Of a stretch of 64,000 nucleotides of DNA, positions 49,982-58,608 are shown piece after piece; the first letter of the stretch is position 1, and every line of letters begins with the position of its first letter. The translations under genes and the position numbers were made by a program. The stretch spans positions 186,001-250,000 of the forward strand of contig JAJZAJ010000001.1 in the NCBI GenBank assembly GCA_021799475.1, written 5' to 3'. Below the pieces are notes generated by a model. The model was not told the origin of the DNA and ran no database searches. It saw only the letters and a program-made list of their open reading frames with translations. This DNA comes from Microcaldota archaeon. Lineage in GTDB: Archaea; Micrarchaeota; Micrarchaeia; Micrarchaeales; Micrarchaeaceae.

Positions 49982-49999
49982 CGATAAGATCTCTTATCG
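49982..49999. terminator. Inverted repeat between convergent genes
   Basis: CGATAAGA and TCTTATCG (8-base arms, two-base centre) lie 57 bases after the glycosyltransferase stop and 91 bases from the stop of the OB-fold gene. A second palindrome, TCATCCTAGGATGA, lies about 35-45 bases further on. Either could end transcription from both sides; neither has a strong T-run. The rest of this 164-base gap has nothing else. Confidence 0.35.
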
Positions 50000-50089
50000 T
50001 GGTCATCAAGGCGGCAGTCTTCTCTCTAACTTCTCATCCTAGGATGAAAAGATTCAGCAAAAGCAATTACTGGTTCTATCCCAGCAAGT

Positions 50090-50440
50090 TCAGTATTCGT
50101 CGCTAGGTGCCTCATCCGCAGGCGGTTCAGTCGCAGCAGAGCCATCACCCTTGCTGATTACCTTTATCTTTCCGAATTTCCCTGTAGAGAGCTGCGGGTT
50201 TCCCCTGAATTCATTGACGTAACCGTTCGATATCTCTATCACATCTCCCTGGTTGACTGTGCTTATGTCATTGCCCCAGAGTGACATCGGTATCTGCCCG
50301 GAGTCGTCCTTGAGTACTATGTTAGCAACGTTCAGCCTCTTGCCAAACTTCGTAACCACTTCCCTTGTCTCGTCTTTCTGCACAACTGTTCCTTGGACGG
50401 TGACGCCGCTGGCGCCTGCCCTAAGTTCGCTTATTTTCAT
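50090..50440 (-). CDS. Single-stranded DNA-binding protein, OB fold
   Basis: This 116-residue protein has one OB fold with an acidic C-terminal tail (ADEAPSDEY). VTVQGTVVQKDETREV, ANIVLKDDSGQIPMSLWGND and GDVIEISNGYVNEFRGNPQLS follow the RPA/SSB pattern of archaea. The acidic tail probably contacts repair partners, as in bacterial and crenarchaeal SSBs. It is encoded alone, with a short AT-rich upstream region shared with the divergent gene at 50652. Confidence 0.85.
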   Translation of the reverse strand: MKISELRAGASGVTVQGTVVQKDETREVVTKFGKRLNVANIVLKDDSGQIPMSLWGNDISTVNQGDVIEISNGYVNEFRGNPQLSTGKFGKIKVISKGDGSAATEPPADEAPSDEY

Positions 50441-50595
50441 TCATACACCGTATTAAGAGTAGAGAATCCTACTGTTTTGTCTAGGCTATTATGAAGAGCA
50501 AACTTATTATAGCTTTTCCGTCCGCGCAGCATCTGGATATATCATAAAACAAGAGGTAGCCACCGATTCAAAATTACAATATCCTGTCATAAAAT

Positions 50596-50622
50596 TGAAA
50601 ATTTTCATATGATATAAATATC
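50596..50622 (+). promoter_or_regulatory. Palindrome and TATA box upstream of the 82-residue gene
   Basis: TGAAAATTTTCA (50596-50607) is a perfect 12-base palindrome immediately followed by GATATAAATATC (50611-50622), a good TATA box. The palindrome could bind a regulator next to TBP or simply be the AT-rich BRE side. The ATG lies about 30 bases on. Confidence 0.5.
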
Positions 50623-50651
50623 TGGAAAGCCGTATTATAATAGGCGATATA

Positions 50652-50900
50652 ATGCGCACAAAAATGAAGGAGCCAAATGAGATGACAGTACTAAGCACGG
50701 GAAAGCCGGAAGTTGACCGTAGCGTTGCAGATACACTCCGTAATCACGGCCCTCACGCAGCGATAGAGATATTGAGGAGGAATAGCTGCTTTTTACCAGC
50801 CGCAGAACTGGCGCTGGAGACGGGAGAGTTGCCATGGGCTGTCGAGCTGATGAACAGGGGATTCGGCAACACAACAAAAAGCAGCACGCAAAAAGCGTAA
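50652..50900 (+). CDS. Small orphan protein
   Basis: This 82-residue protein is not recognised. The middle (DRSVADTLRNHGPHAAIEILRRNSCFLPAAELAL) looks like two or three helices, with a possible solenoid-like AAELAL-ETGELPWAVELM unit. Ends are polar. The TATA box about 35 bases upstream of ATG 50652 supports expression. It precedes the Mrp-like gene but has a separate promoter region. Confidence 0.5.
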   Translation: MRTKMKEPNEMTVLSTGKPEVDRSVADTLRNHGPHAAIEILRRNSCFLPAAELALETGELPWAVELMNRGFGNTTKSSTQKA

Positions 50901-50958
50901 CACTGCTAAAATAAACAGCGGTTGCTAAGAATTTATATCTTCACGTTAAAATAACTGC

Positions 50959-51831
50959 ATGGATGGTTCTGAGAAGCACGAGCGGCATGAGGAAGAACAC
51001 ATACACAGAAACACGCTACATGATCCGCAGCAACACCAACACCATCAACCACAACAGCAACAAGGAATGCACCCATCTTTCCTAAGGGTGCTGGAGCAGA
51101 GGAAGAGGATAAAGGAACGCCTCAAGTCTATAAAACACAAGATAGGGGTGTATAGTGCGAAAGGCGGCGTAGGTAAGACTACCATAGCAATGAATTTAGC
51201 ATATACTCTATCGAAAAAGGGATTCAAAGTAGGGCTGCTGGATGCAGATGTAGACTGCCCGAACATAACGATGTTTCTTGGAATAGAAGGTGCAAAGATA
51301 GACAATCATGCTCCCTTGATGCCGGTGGAGCATATGGGTGTAAAGGTAATATCGACAGGCATGCTTGTCGACGAGCTGAAAAAGCCAATAATCTGGCGCG
51401 GGCCTCTGGTAACAAAGATGCTCGGAGACTTTTTCGAGTATACTGACTGGGGAGAGCTTGATTATCTTATTGTCGACCTGAGCCCCGGGCTAAGCGACGG
51501 TCCTCTGACAATAATGCAGCTGCTGGATCTTGACGGGTTCGTGCTTGTGACTACGCCTGAAAGAGTATCTTCGCTTAATGCAACAAGATCCGGAAGGATG
51601 GCAAAGAAGCTGAACATGGCGGTTCTGGGAATGGTGGAGAACATGTCAGCCGGAAAACCCAGCGCAAGCACTCTGGAAGCGGCGAAGGAGCTAGGTACGG
51701 AAGTTATAGGCACGGTTGACAGGACACAGGCAATCGCGTCGGCCACCGATTCCGGGAAAATACAAGTAATGGAATATGACAATATAGCAGCGGAGTTCGA
51801 CAGGATAGCAGAAAGGCTTATCGGCAGATAG
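50959..51831 (+). CDS. Mrp/NBP35-like P-loop ATPase
   Basis: This is an iron-sulfur-carrier-type ATPase. The deviant Walker A KGGVGKTT (68-75), GLLDADVDCPNITMFLG and the DLSPGLSDGPLTIMQLL switch region are clear. The N-terminal 40 residues are His/Gln-rich (HHQPQQQQ), unusual and possibly metal-binding. The CxxC that binds a bridging cluster in Mrp, expected after VENMS, is missing (ENMSAGKPSAST), so scaffold activity may be lost or different. It lies in front of the convergent 824-residue gene. Confidence 0.85.
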   Translation: MDGSEKHERHEEEHIHRNTLHDPQQHQHHQPQQQQGMHPSFLRVLEQRKRIKERLKSIKHKIGVYSAKGGVGKTTIAMNLAYTLSKKGFKVGLLDADVDCPNITMFLGIEGAKIDNHAPLMPVEHMGVKVISTGMLVDELKKPIIWRGPLVTKMLGDFFEYTDWGELDYLIVDLSPGLSDGPLTIMQLLDLDGFVLVTTPERVSSLNATRSGRMAKKLNMAVLGMVENMSAGKPSASTLEAAKELGTEVIGTVDRTQAIASATDSGKIQVMEYDNIAAEFDRIAERLIGR

Positions 51832-51885
51832 CCAACTCTCGTGACACGAGTCAAGCCTTAACGCGCAACCATTTTAGCTTCTTAT

Positions 51886-54360
51886 CTAGTCCTTCTTCGT
51901 TTGCCGTAACAAGACCGGCGAGCGCTCTCCGCTGAGGATTCCATCCAGCCGCACGAGTTCCGCATAGAATGATTCCGGAGACAGTGACGAGATTGCTCCG
52001 AACATGCGTTTACTTTGGTTTATCCCATATCTTGCATGCGTAATCTCTTTTATTCTGTAATGCGCCTCTATTGTTTCGTTTATGCTACCAATCGCATGTT
52101 GAAGATTCCTCAACTCCGTCAAGTACTTATAGTAAAAACTGCGTGCGTCCTCGTAGGCCAGATTACCGGATTCCTTTCTCTTATGCACTTCTTTTATTGA
52201 TTCTTCCATTTTATCGAGATATCTATTAAATTGCATCAGGCCAGTATTTCCCGAATCTTTTCCGGTGTCGTCATCGCCATCGCCTGCCCTGAGCAGGTCT
52301 TTATTCCTGTTTATACCGAGGAGCTCTAACGATATGCCTCCGACAGCCTCCTTTACTGCCGTTAGTTCCCGGATGCTTGCGAGCGGCATCGGGCACAGCC
52401 TGTGCTCCAGCATGTGCTGAATTGCGGCTGTAGCAGGTGTATAATCTAATCCCTTTACTAAATCTGATTGCTTGGATGCTCTGTCATCTGTCTGCGCGCC
52501 TTCAGTAATGCCGTAATGCCATTTGTCCATGCTGTGCAGCAGCTTAGAACAGGATTGGCAGTCCTCCATATACCCTTCCATGTAGAATAGAGGCATATCC
52601 TTGGCTATATTCAACTCTTTCTTCATGTTATCAAATGCGTCCTGGAGCTGTTTGCCTGACCTGTTCAAGTTTCCTGTTACAGCCAATAAATTTTTTACCG
52701 AAACGGAGAACTGCTCTAGAGAATTTAGGAAAAGGATGTCGTAATGGCTGATGTTTTTAGCCGGTTCTGCGTCTAGAACCGCATGGCAGCATTCCAATAT
52801 CTTGTCTTTATTATTTATGCTGCTAAATAGGCTCTCGAGCATGTCCATCGAGGAAATTATTTTAGGTATGTCCCACACCGTATCAATTATCTTTTCTATA
52901 CTTGTCAATACTTCGTCAATTCCCCGCGTGTTGTGCTTGTTGTACTCTTTTACTTGCTTATAGATTTTGGTTACTAACCCACTTTTTGCAATCTGAACAG
53001 CTATCCAATAATCCGCAGAGTTCCTCAGAGACCGAAGTGCCGCGATCCCTGATAAAACAACATCACTTGATGATAATACGACGTCTATATAACCATTATG
53101 CATCGAATACGGATTCGTCTGCTTATAACAGCGCAGGTTGTAGCACATAGTATCAATTCTCTCTACAGACGCGCTACGCAGAACCATTATCACGCTTTCC
53201 GGGGACGGAATACTGTCTGGAAAATCTGTTTTAGACCAGGCGTTGAACGTTTGATTTTCGCAAAGCGGTGCGAGGACCGTTAACGCAGCAAACAGGTTTT
53301 CGTAGTCTCTTGACGCGCGTAACGGCTTTGGGTTTCTAGTGTAGTAACTTGAAGCAATCAGGGAACCTATATCAATTCTGCCATCTGCAAGGAGCATTTC
53401 TTCGCAAACAAGTATTTTGCGTAAGCGCTTCTTTGCCAATACCGGAGCAGAAAAAGATACTCTATCATCCGCACGGCCAACGATTCGTAGCCCAACAGGG
53501 TCGTTGTAGTACTTGTTTTTTATATCTATTATTTTCCCGAGAATGGCTTTGAACCACTCCTCCTTTTTCATCTTTTCCTTCGCGTCATCTATATAAGTAG
53601 CTATTATACGGAACCCCTCTTCTATGGCTTCAATATTGAAATTCAACTCTGCATGATGCTGCCTAAAGAACAGCTCCGAACCCCTTGTCCTTATATCAAG
53701 GACTTTTGAAGTAGCAAAAGAATCATAATATTTTTTTAGATATCTGTAAAAGTATTCGGAATCCATCTTCGAGTCAACATCCGCAATGCAGCCGTCCAAT
53801 ACTTCAAGGAACCTCTTTCTATTGCACTCTTCTAATACCATTGCCATTTCAGCAGGGCATGAATCAGACGAGAACAACAGTTTTGCGCCTGCCGCCTCTG
53901 CTTCGTATCGGACCTTTTCTATGCTATCCAGTATCTTCAGCTCAAGGTCTCTAGCCACTTGTTTTTCCTTCTCCTGCCCCTCTGTGTTCCCTGCGCCCAC
54001 CCTTACCTTCCGTATCTTCAGGGATCTTAGCAGGTAGTGGAGATCGTCAAATACTATTATTTCCGGAACGTTCTCCGTTCCTATCGTATAAAAGGAGAGC
54101 CTCCCGTCCTCAAGCAGCTGCTTGTCAAGCTCATATATCTTAGTAGGAACCTCTGATGCAAGATACTTGAACAGGTATGTCTTGCCGCTGCCAGGGTTTC
54201 CGATCACTAAACCTGCGCCTTTTCCGATAAGCGCCGGAAGGAAAAATAGCTTCGCTGGGATCCTCTCAAAACATTCTACAGGATCCGGCTCGTACTCAGC
54301 CCGTCCTACCGGGTTGGACTTGGCTTGCAATACTTCTGTGTTTATCTGCTTGTCGACCAT
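51886..54360 (-). CDS. Large orphan P-loop ATPase
   Basis: This is an 824-residue protein, not recognised. A single P-loop is clear: LVIGNPGSGKTYLFKYL with Walker A at 54-61, and PEIIVFDDLHYLLRS with Walker B at about 100-106. LLFSSDSCPAEM near residue 165 may be sensor 1. The remaining 600 residues are mainly helical, with several charged coiled-coil-like stretches and an acidic patch (GDGDDDTGKDSG). No transmembrane segment. It resembles AAA or STAND-type ATPases in layout, but no family can be named. It is monocistronic, with a 477-base divergent region before the thermosome gene. Confidence 0.75.
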   Translation of the reverse strand: MVDKQINTEVLQAKSNPVGRAEYEPDPVECFERIPAKLFFLPALIGKGAGLVIGNPGSGKTYLFKYLASEVPTKIYELDKQLLEDGRLSFYTIGTENVPEIIVFDDLHYLLRSLKIRKVRVGAGNTEGQEKEKQVARDLELKILDSIEKVRYEAEAAGAKLLFSSDSCPAEMAMVLEECNRKRFLEVLDGCIADVDSKMDSEYFYRYLKKYYDSFATSKVLDIRTRGSELFFRQHHAELNFNIEAIEEGFRIIATYIDDAKEKMKKEEWFKAILGKIIDIKNKYYNDPVGLRIVGRADDRVSFSAPVLAKKRLRKILVCEEMLLADGRIDIGSLIASSYYTRNPKPLRASRDYENLFAALTVLAPLCENQTFNAWSKTDFPDSIPSPESVIMVLRSASVERIDTMCYNLRCYKQTNPYSMHNGYIDVVLSSSDVVLSGIAALRSLRNSADYWIAVQIAKSGLVTKIYKQVKEYNKHNTRGIDEVLTSIEKIIDTVWDIPKIISSMDMLESLFSSINNKDKILECCHAVLDAEPAKNISHYDILFLNSLEQFSVSVKNLLAVTGNLNRSGKQLQDAFDNMKKELNIAKDMPLFYMEGYMEDCQSCSKLLHSMDKWHYGITEGAQTDDRASKQSDLVKGLDYTPATAAIQHMLEHRLCPMPLASIRELTAVKEAVGGISLELLGINRNKDLLRAGDGDDDTGKDSGNTGLMQFNRYLDKMEESIKEVHKRKESGNLAYEDARSFYYKYLTELRNLQHAIGSINETIEAHYRIKEITHARYGINQSKRMFGAISSLSPESFYAELVRLDGILSGERSPVLLRQTKKD

Positions 54361-54837
54361 TGCTATCGTCTACTTTCGCACATGCGATACATTTGCTTTG
54401 ATTCCGGTTTCGTAGTTAGAAGTGAAGCCGCATATAATATTTATACGTTTTGAGGTCAAGATATGCTTTGTTAATAAATTTGTTCTGCTCATGAAGTGGA
54501 TTTATTAACTATTTTATTTGACAAAGTCAAAAACTCCCTCATATCCGCATAATAGTTCAGATATGTTTTCTAGTTCATGTGCCGCATCTGTTTTTGCGCG
54601 GTTGTCATGCGGCGCTCTTTCCTGAACGCGTTCTGTAAGATGCAGCATTCAAATATTATACAAACTACATAATTATTGCAAGCTCCTGCTATTCACACAA
54701 TCTTATCTTTTATATAAAGGAACTAATTATCTACATAACATTTTTATACTTTAAATAGGAATTAAACTCAGGATTCTATTTAGCAGACGCCAACAGGAGT
54801 TTGCGCAAGTTTCTATTAATCTACTTTAAGTGATAAT
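54361..54837. promoter_or_regulatory. 477-base divergent region with a 10-base inverted repeat
   Basis: No gene is visible. GTTAATAAAT (54470-54479) and ATTTATTAAC (54500-54509) form a perfect 10-base inverted repeat with a 20-base spacer, so arm centres are 30 bases apart. CATATAATATTTATACG (54431-54447) could be the TATA box of the minus-strand gene. On the thermosome side, TTTATATAAAGG (54710-54721) and TTTTTATACTTTAAATAGG (54740-54758) are two TATA-like stretches. Heat-shock control of the thermosome is likely, but no known heat-shock regulator site is recognised. Confidence 0.55.
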
Positions 54838-56496
54838 ATGGCAGAAAATCAACTGGGAGGACAACAGGTAATAGTACCCGAAGGATCGTCAAGGGTAATC
54901 GGAAAGGACGCGCAGAGGATAAACATAATGGTCGCGAATGCGGTAGCGAATGCGATCAAGACCACGCTTGGCCCGAAAGGGATGGACAAGATGATGGTCA
55001 GCGACCTTGGCGACATAGTAATAACAAACGACGGTGCAACTATATTGCAGGAAATGAATGTCGAGCACCCAATAGCAAAAATACTGGTTGATGTGGCGAA
55101 GACGCAGGACAAAGAAGTCGGAGATGGAACCACGAGCGTCGTCATACTTGCCGGAGAGCTGCTCAAGGGAGCGGGAGAACTGATTGAACAGGGGATCCAT
55201 CCGACCACTATAATAAGAGGCTACAAGATGGCTTCCTCCAAGGCTTCAGAAATACTTTCGGAAAAGGCGAAAAGCGTAGATGTAAACGATGATGCAACAC
55301 TGCAGAAGATAGCCATGGTGTCAATAGGATCAAAGAACATTGGAGATGAAGCGATAAAGCAGCACATAGCCAAGATAGTCATAAAGGCAATAAAGCAGGT
55401 CATGGAGAAGACAGGAAATAAGTATGTCATAGACCATGATTTCATAAAGGTCGAGAAGAAAGTCGGTGGCAGCATAGCTGATACGGATCTGATTGATGGC
55501 GTGCTGATAGACAAGGAGATTGCCCATCCGAACATGCCAAAGAGCGCGCTAAACCCGACGATAGCCCTGCTGGATGTCGCCCTAGAAATAGAAAAAACGG
55601 AGACTGATGCAAAAATAGAGATAACAAGTCCGGAGCAGATGCAGGCATTCCTGCAGCAGGAGGAGCGCATGCTCAAGGACATGGTAACTAAGATAACGAA
55701 GAGCAAGGCAAACGTCATATTCACACAAAAAGGAATAGACGATGTGGCGCAGCACTACCTCGCAAAGGCAGGAGTGATTGCGGTCAGAAGGGTAAAGAAA
55801 TCGGATATGGAGAAACTCGCCAGGGCTACGGGTGCAAAGATAGTCACAAGCATCGAGGACCTGAATACATCTGATCTAGGATCCGCGGGAAGAGTTGAAG
55901 AGAGGAAGATATCTGGAGAGCAGATGGTCTTCATTGAGAAGTGCAAGAACCCGAAGAGCAGCACGATACTTGTAAGGGCAGGATCAGCACAGGTTGCCGA
56001 TGAGGCGGAAAGGTCGATCAACGACGTAATAGGTGCGGTATCAAGCGCCATAGAGCTTGGGCTCTACGTGATAGGCGGAGGAGCGATAGAGATAGATGTA
56101 TCTAACGGCGTCAGATTATACTCGAGCGAGGTCGGTGGAAGAGAGCAGCTGGCAATAGCGAAGTTTGCGGACGCTCTAGAAGTAATTCCAAGGACATTGG
56201 CAGAGAGCGCAGGAATGGACGCAATAGATACGCTGGTACAACTGAGGAGCAAGCACAAGTCAAAGGAGGGATCATCTTACGGGGTAGATATATTCTCGTC
56301 AACGGTAGGAGACATGGCTAAGCGCGGAATATTCGAGCCGCTTAAGGTCAAGACGCAGGCCATCTCATCTGCGAGCGAGGCTGCAGAGATAATCCTAAGA
56401 ATAGACGACATGATAAGCGCCCGCAGCAGACCTGGAGGAGGGGCAGGCGGAATGCCGGGAGGTATGCCCGGCGGCCACATGCACGAAGGAGAATAA
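54838..56496 (+). CDS. thsA: Thermosome subunit (group II chaperonin)
   Basis: This ATP-driven protein-folding chamber subunit has the standard three domains in 552 residues. LGPKGMDKM and [12 protein letters not shown] near the N-terminus and the phosphate loop [12 protein letters not shown] near residue 90 form the ATP site. The apical domain lies between about 215 and 370, with the helical lid. A Gly/Met-rich C-terminal tail ([16 protein letters not shown]) is typical. It is preceded by GTGATAAT. Prefoldin (42782) is its partner in protein delivery. Confidence 0.97.
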   Translation: MAENQLGGQQVIVPEGSSRVIGKDAQRINIMVANAVANAIKTTLGPKGMDKMMVSDLGDIVITNDGATILQEMNVEHPIAKILVDVAKTQDKEVGDGTTSVVILAGELLKGAGELIEQGIHPTTIIRGYKMASSKASEILSEKAKSVDVNDDATLQKIAMVSIGSKNIGDEAIKQHIAKIVIKAIKQVMEKTGNKYVIDHDFIKVEKKVGGSIADTDLIDGVLIDKEIAHPNMPKSALNPTIALLDVALEIEKTETDAKIEITSPEQMQAFLQQEERMLKDMVTKITKSKANVIFTQKGIDDVAQHYLAKAGVIAVRRVKKSDMEKLARATGAKIVTSIEDLNTSDLGSAGRVEERKISGEQMVFIEKCKNPKSSTILVRAGSAQVADEAERSINDVIGAVSSAIELGLYVIGGGAIEIDVSNGVRLYSSEVGGREQLAIAKFADALEVIPRTLAESAGMDAIDTLVQLRSKHKSKEGSSYGVDIFSSTVGDMAKRGIFEPLKVKTQAISSASEAAEIILRIDDMISARSRPGGGAGGMPGGMPGGHMHEGE

Positions 56497-56550
56497 GCAT
56501 CCAAACCATCAATCCATCAGAAATAAATAAGGTTGCTACCATTCTTACTT

Positions 56551-57177
56551 ATGGCAGATTCTCCTTCACTGATGAGCTACGATGCGGCGCAGAAGCTTGC
56601 TGCTAAATATGGGATAAAGCCAATAAAAAGCCAGTATGTAGCGAGCGCCGATGAGGCGGTCAGGTTCTCGGAAGGCAAGCCGATAGCACTGAAGGGCATA
56701 ACTCCAAAGGCTATTCACAAGAGCAGGAACGGGCTTGTCTCACTTAATCTGTATAATGAAAAGATGATAAGGGACTCTTTCTCCGATCTCTCAAAAAAGC
56801 TCGCAAAATTGAAACCTTTCAAGATACTGGCACAGCGGATGGCTGCATCCGGTACAGAAATAATCATAGGCGGAAAGGTCGACCCTCAGTTCGGAAAGAT
56901 GTTAATTCTCGGCCTAGGCGGCATATATGTCGAGGCATTCAGGGATTTCGCACTTAGGGTCTGCCCGATAACCGGACGCGATGCGCATTCAATGATATCA
57001 CAGCTCAAGTCAAGGAGTGTGGTCGCGCCCGACAAGGAAACCGAGCGCATGCTGGAGGATCTGCTGGTAAGGGCGTCCAAGCTGTTTATGGGCAGCAATG
57101 CGGCCGAGATGGATTTCAACCCGATAATAATCCATGACGCAGGATATGATGCAGTCGACATAAGGATAATGGTGTGA
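56551..57177 (+). CDS. acdB: ADP-forming acyl-CoA synthetase, beta subunit
   Basis: This is the ATP-grasp small subunit of acetyl-CoA synthetase (ADP-forming), which makes ATP from acetyl-CoA at the end of fermentation. LMSYDAAQKLAAKYGIKPI opens the ATP-grasp domain, IALKGITPKAIHKS is the nucleotide-binding strand and AEMDFNPIIIH carries the metal-binding Asn. I chose ATG 56551 over a TTG at 56533. It is separate from the alpha subunit, which begins four bases later. Confidence 0.9.
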   Translation: MADSPSLMSYDAAQKLAAKYGIKPIKSQYVASADEAVRFSEGKPIALKGITPKAIHKSRNGLVSLNLYNEKMIRDSFSDLSKKLAKLKPFKILAQRMAASGTEIIIGGKVDPQFGKMLILGLGGIYVEAFRDFALRVCPITGRDAHSMISQLKSRSVVAPDKETERMLEDLLVRASKLFMGSNAAEMDFNPIIIHDAGYDAVDIRIMV

Positions 57178-57180
57178 TTC

Positions 57181-58590
57181 ATGGCAAGAAAGACGAAAAG
57201 TATAAGCGGCGTGGATCTGACCCAAATAATAAAGCCAAGGAGCGTCGCTGTAATCGGCGCATCGGAAAAAGAGGAAAAAGTAGGTCATGTGATAATGCAG
57301 AATTATCTCGACGTAGGGTTCCAGGGACCGATATATCCGATAAACATCAAGGCACAGGAGAAGATAATGGGGATACAAGCGTACAAAAGCATTCTTGACG
57401 TGAAAAAACCTGTCGATCTTGCCGTAATAGCGGTTCCGGCAGAAGCAGTTCCGCACGTACTAGAGCAATGCGGCAAGGCGAAGGTAAAAGGAGCTGTAAT
57501 AGTAAGCGGAGGTTTCGAGGAGGTGGGCAGGAAGGATCTGCAGGATGCAATAAAAACAATATCCAAAAAATACAGGCTGCCATTCATAGGCCCGAACTGC
57601 CTCGGCATAATGGATCCGAGATCAAGGAATGATACCCTGTTCCTGCCTACATCGAAGATAGACAGGCCAAAGATAGGAGGAGTGAGTTTTGTATCGCAGA
57701 GCGGCTCGGTCGGAAGCTCAACGCTCGATCTGATAAGCGGGGAAGGATTCGGCCTTGCACATTTCATATCTTATGGAAATGCTGCTGTTGTGGACGAGGT
57801 TGACATACTGAACTATCTTGCTGACGACCCGGAAACGAGAGTGATAGTATTCTACTTAGAAGGAGTGCAGCGCGGGAAAGAATTCATAGAAGTGGTAAAG
57901 AAAGTTACGGGAAAAAAGCCTATCGTGATACTCAAGGGGGGAGAAACCCCTTCCGGAGTGTCCGCCGCGCATTCACATACAGCTGCGCTTGCCGGAAGCT
58001 ACGAGGCGTACAAAGCCGTCTTCAGGCAGTTCGGCCTTACTGTTGCTGAGGAGCTTGAGGAGCTGCTCTACTATGCCAAAGTATTTGAAACACAACCACT
58101 TTCTACCGGAAACAGAATAGCCATAATAACAAACGGAGGTGGTCACGGTGTAATAGCAACAGATGCGTTGTATAGGAATGGGCTTATGCTCCCAAACCTA
58201 TCAAGGGAAACGGAAAAATCCCTCCGCAAGGCGATGCCCAAAATCGTCAATATCGCAATGCCTATGGACCTCGGAGGAGAAGCTGACGCAAAGCGGTATC
58301 AGGCTGCGCTTGAGATACTGGAGAATGATCCAAATGTTGACGGTTTCATGGTAATAACTCTTTTCCAGACTCCTGGCGCCGATGAGTCTTTGGCGAGCGC
58401 TATCGCGAAGTTTGCCACTGGAAGGAAGAAACCGGTTGTCGCGGTCAGCACCGGCAGCACATACACAAGGTCGCATGTGTCGATAATGGAAGCATCAGGG
58501 ATACCTGTATATGAGTCCCCAACTGCAGCGGCAAAGTCCCTGTCCGCGCTTATAGAATACTCAAGGTACAAGGAGGAATCCGCAAAATAA
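57181..58590 (+). CDS. acdA: ADP-forming acyl-CoA synthetase, alpha subunit
   Basis: This is the CoA-binding and ligase subunit, partner of the previous gene. RSVAVIGASEKEEKVGH is the CoA-binding Rossmann domain, FIGPNCLGIMDP and VSFVSQSGSVGSSTLD follow, and GVSAAHSHTAALAGSYEAYK carries the catalytic His that is phosphorylated. Length 469 is typical. ATG 57181 follows GTGATTC. Together with the beta gene it forms a two-gene operon, the usual split form in archaea with fermentative energy metabolism. Confidence 0.95.
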   Translation: MARKTKSISGVDLTQIIKPRSVAVIGASEKEEKVGHVIMQNYLDVGFQGPIYPINIKAQEKIMGIQAYKSILDVKKPVDLAVIAVPAEAVPHVLEQCGKAKVKGAVIVSGGFEEVGRKDLQDAIKTISKKYRLPFIGPNCLGIMDPRSRNDTLFLPTSKIDRPKIGGVSFVSQSGSVGSSTLDLISGEGFGLAHFISYGNAAVVDEVDILNYLADDPETRVIVFYLEGVQRGKEFIEVVKKVTGKKPIVILKGGETPSGVSAAHSHTAALAGSYEAYKAVFRQFGLTVAEELEELLYYAKVFETQPLSTGNRIAIITNGGGHGVIATDALYRNGLMLPNLSRETEKSLRKAMPKIVNIAMPMDLGGEADAKRYQAALEILENDPNVDGFMVITLFQTPGADESLASAIAKFATGRKKPVVAVSTGSTYTRSHVSIMEASGIPVYESPTAAAKSLSALIEYSRYKEESAK

Positions 58591-58608
58591 TAGGGAAAAA
58601 GTGATAGA

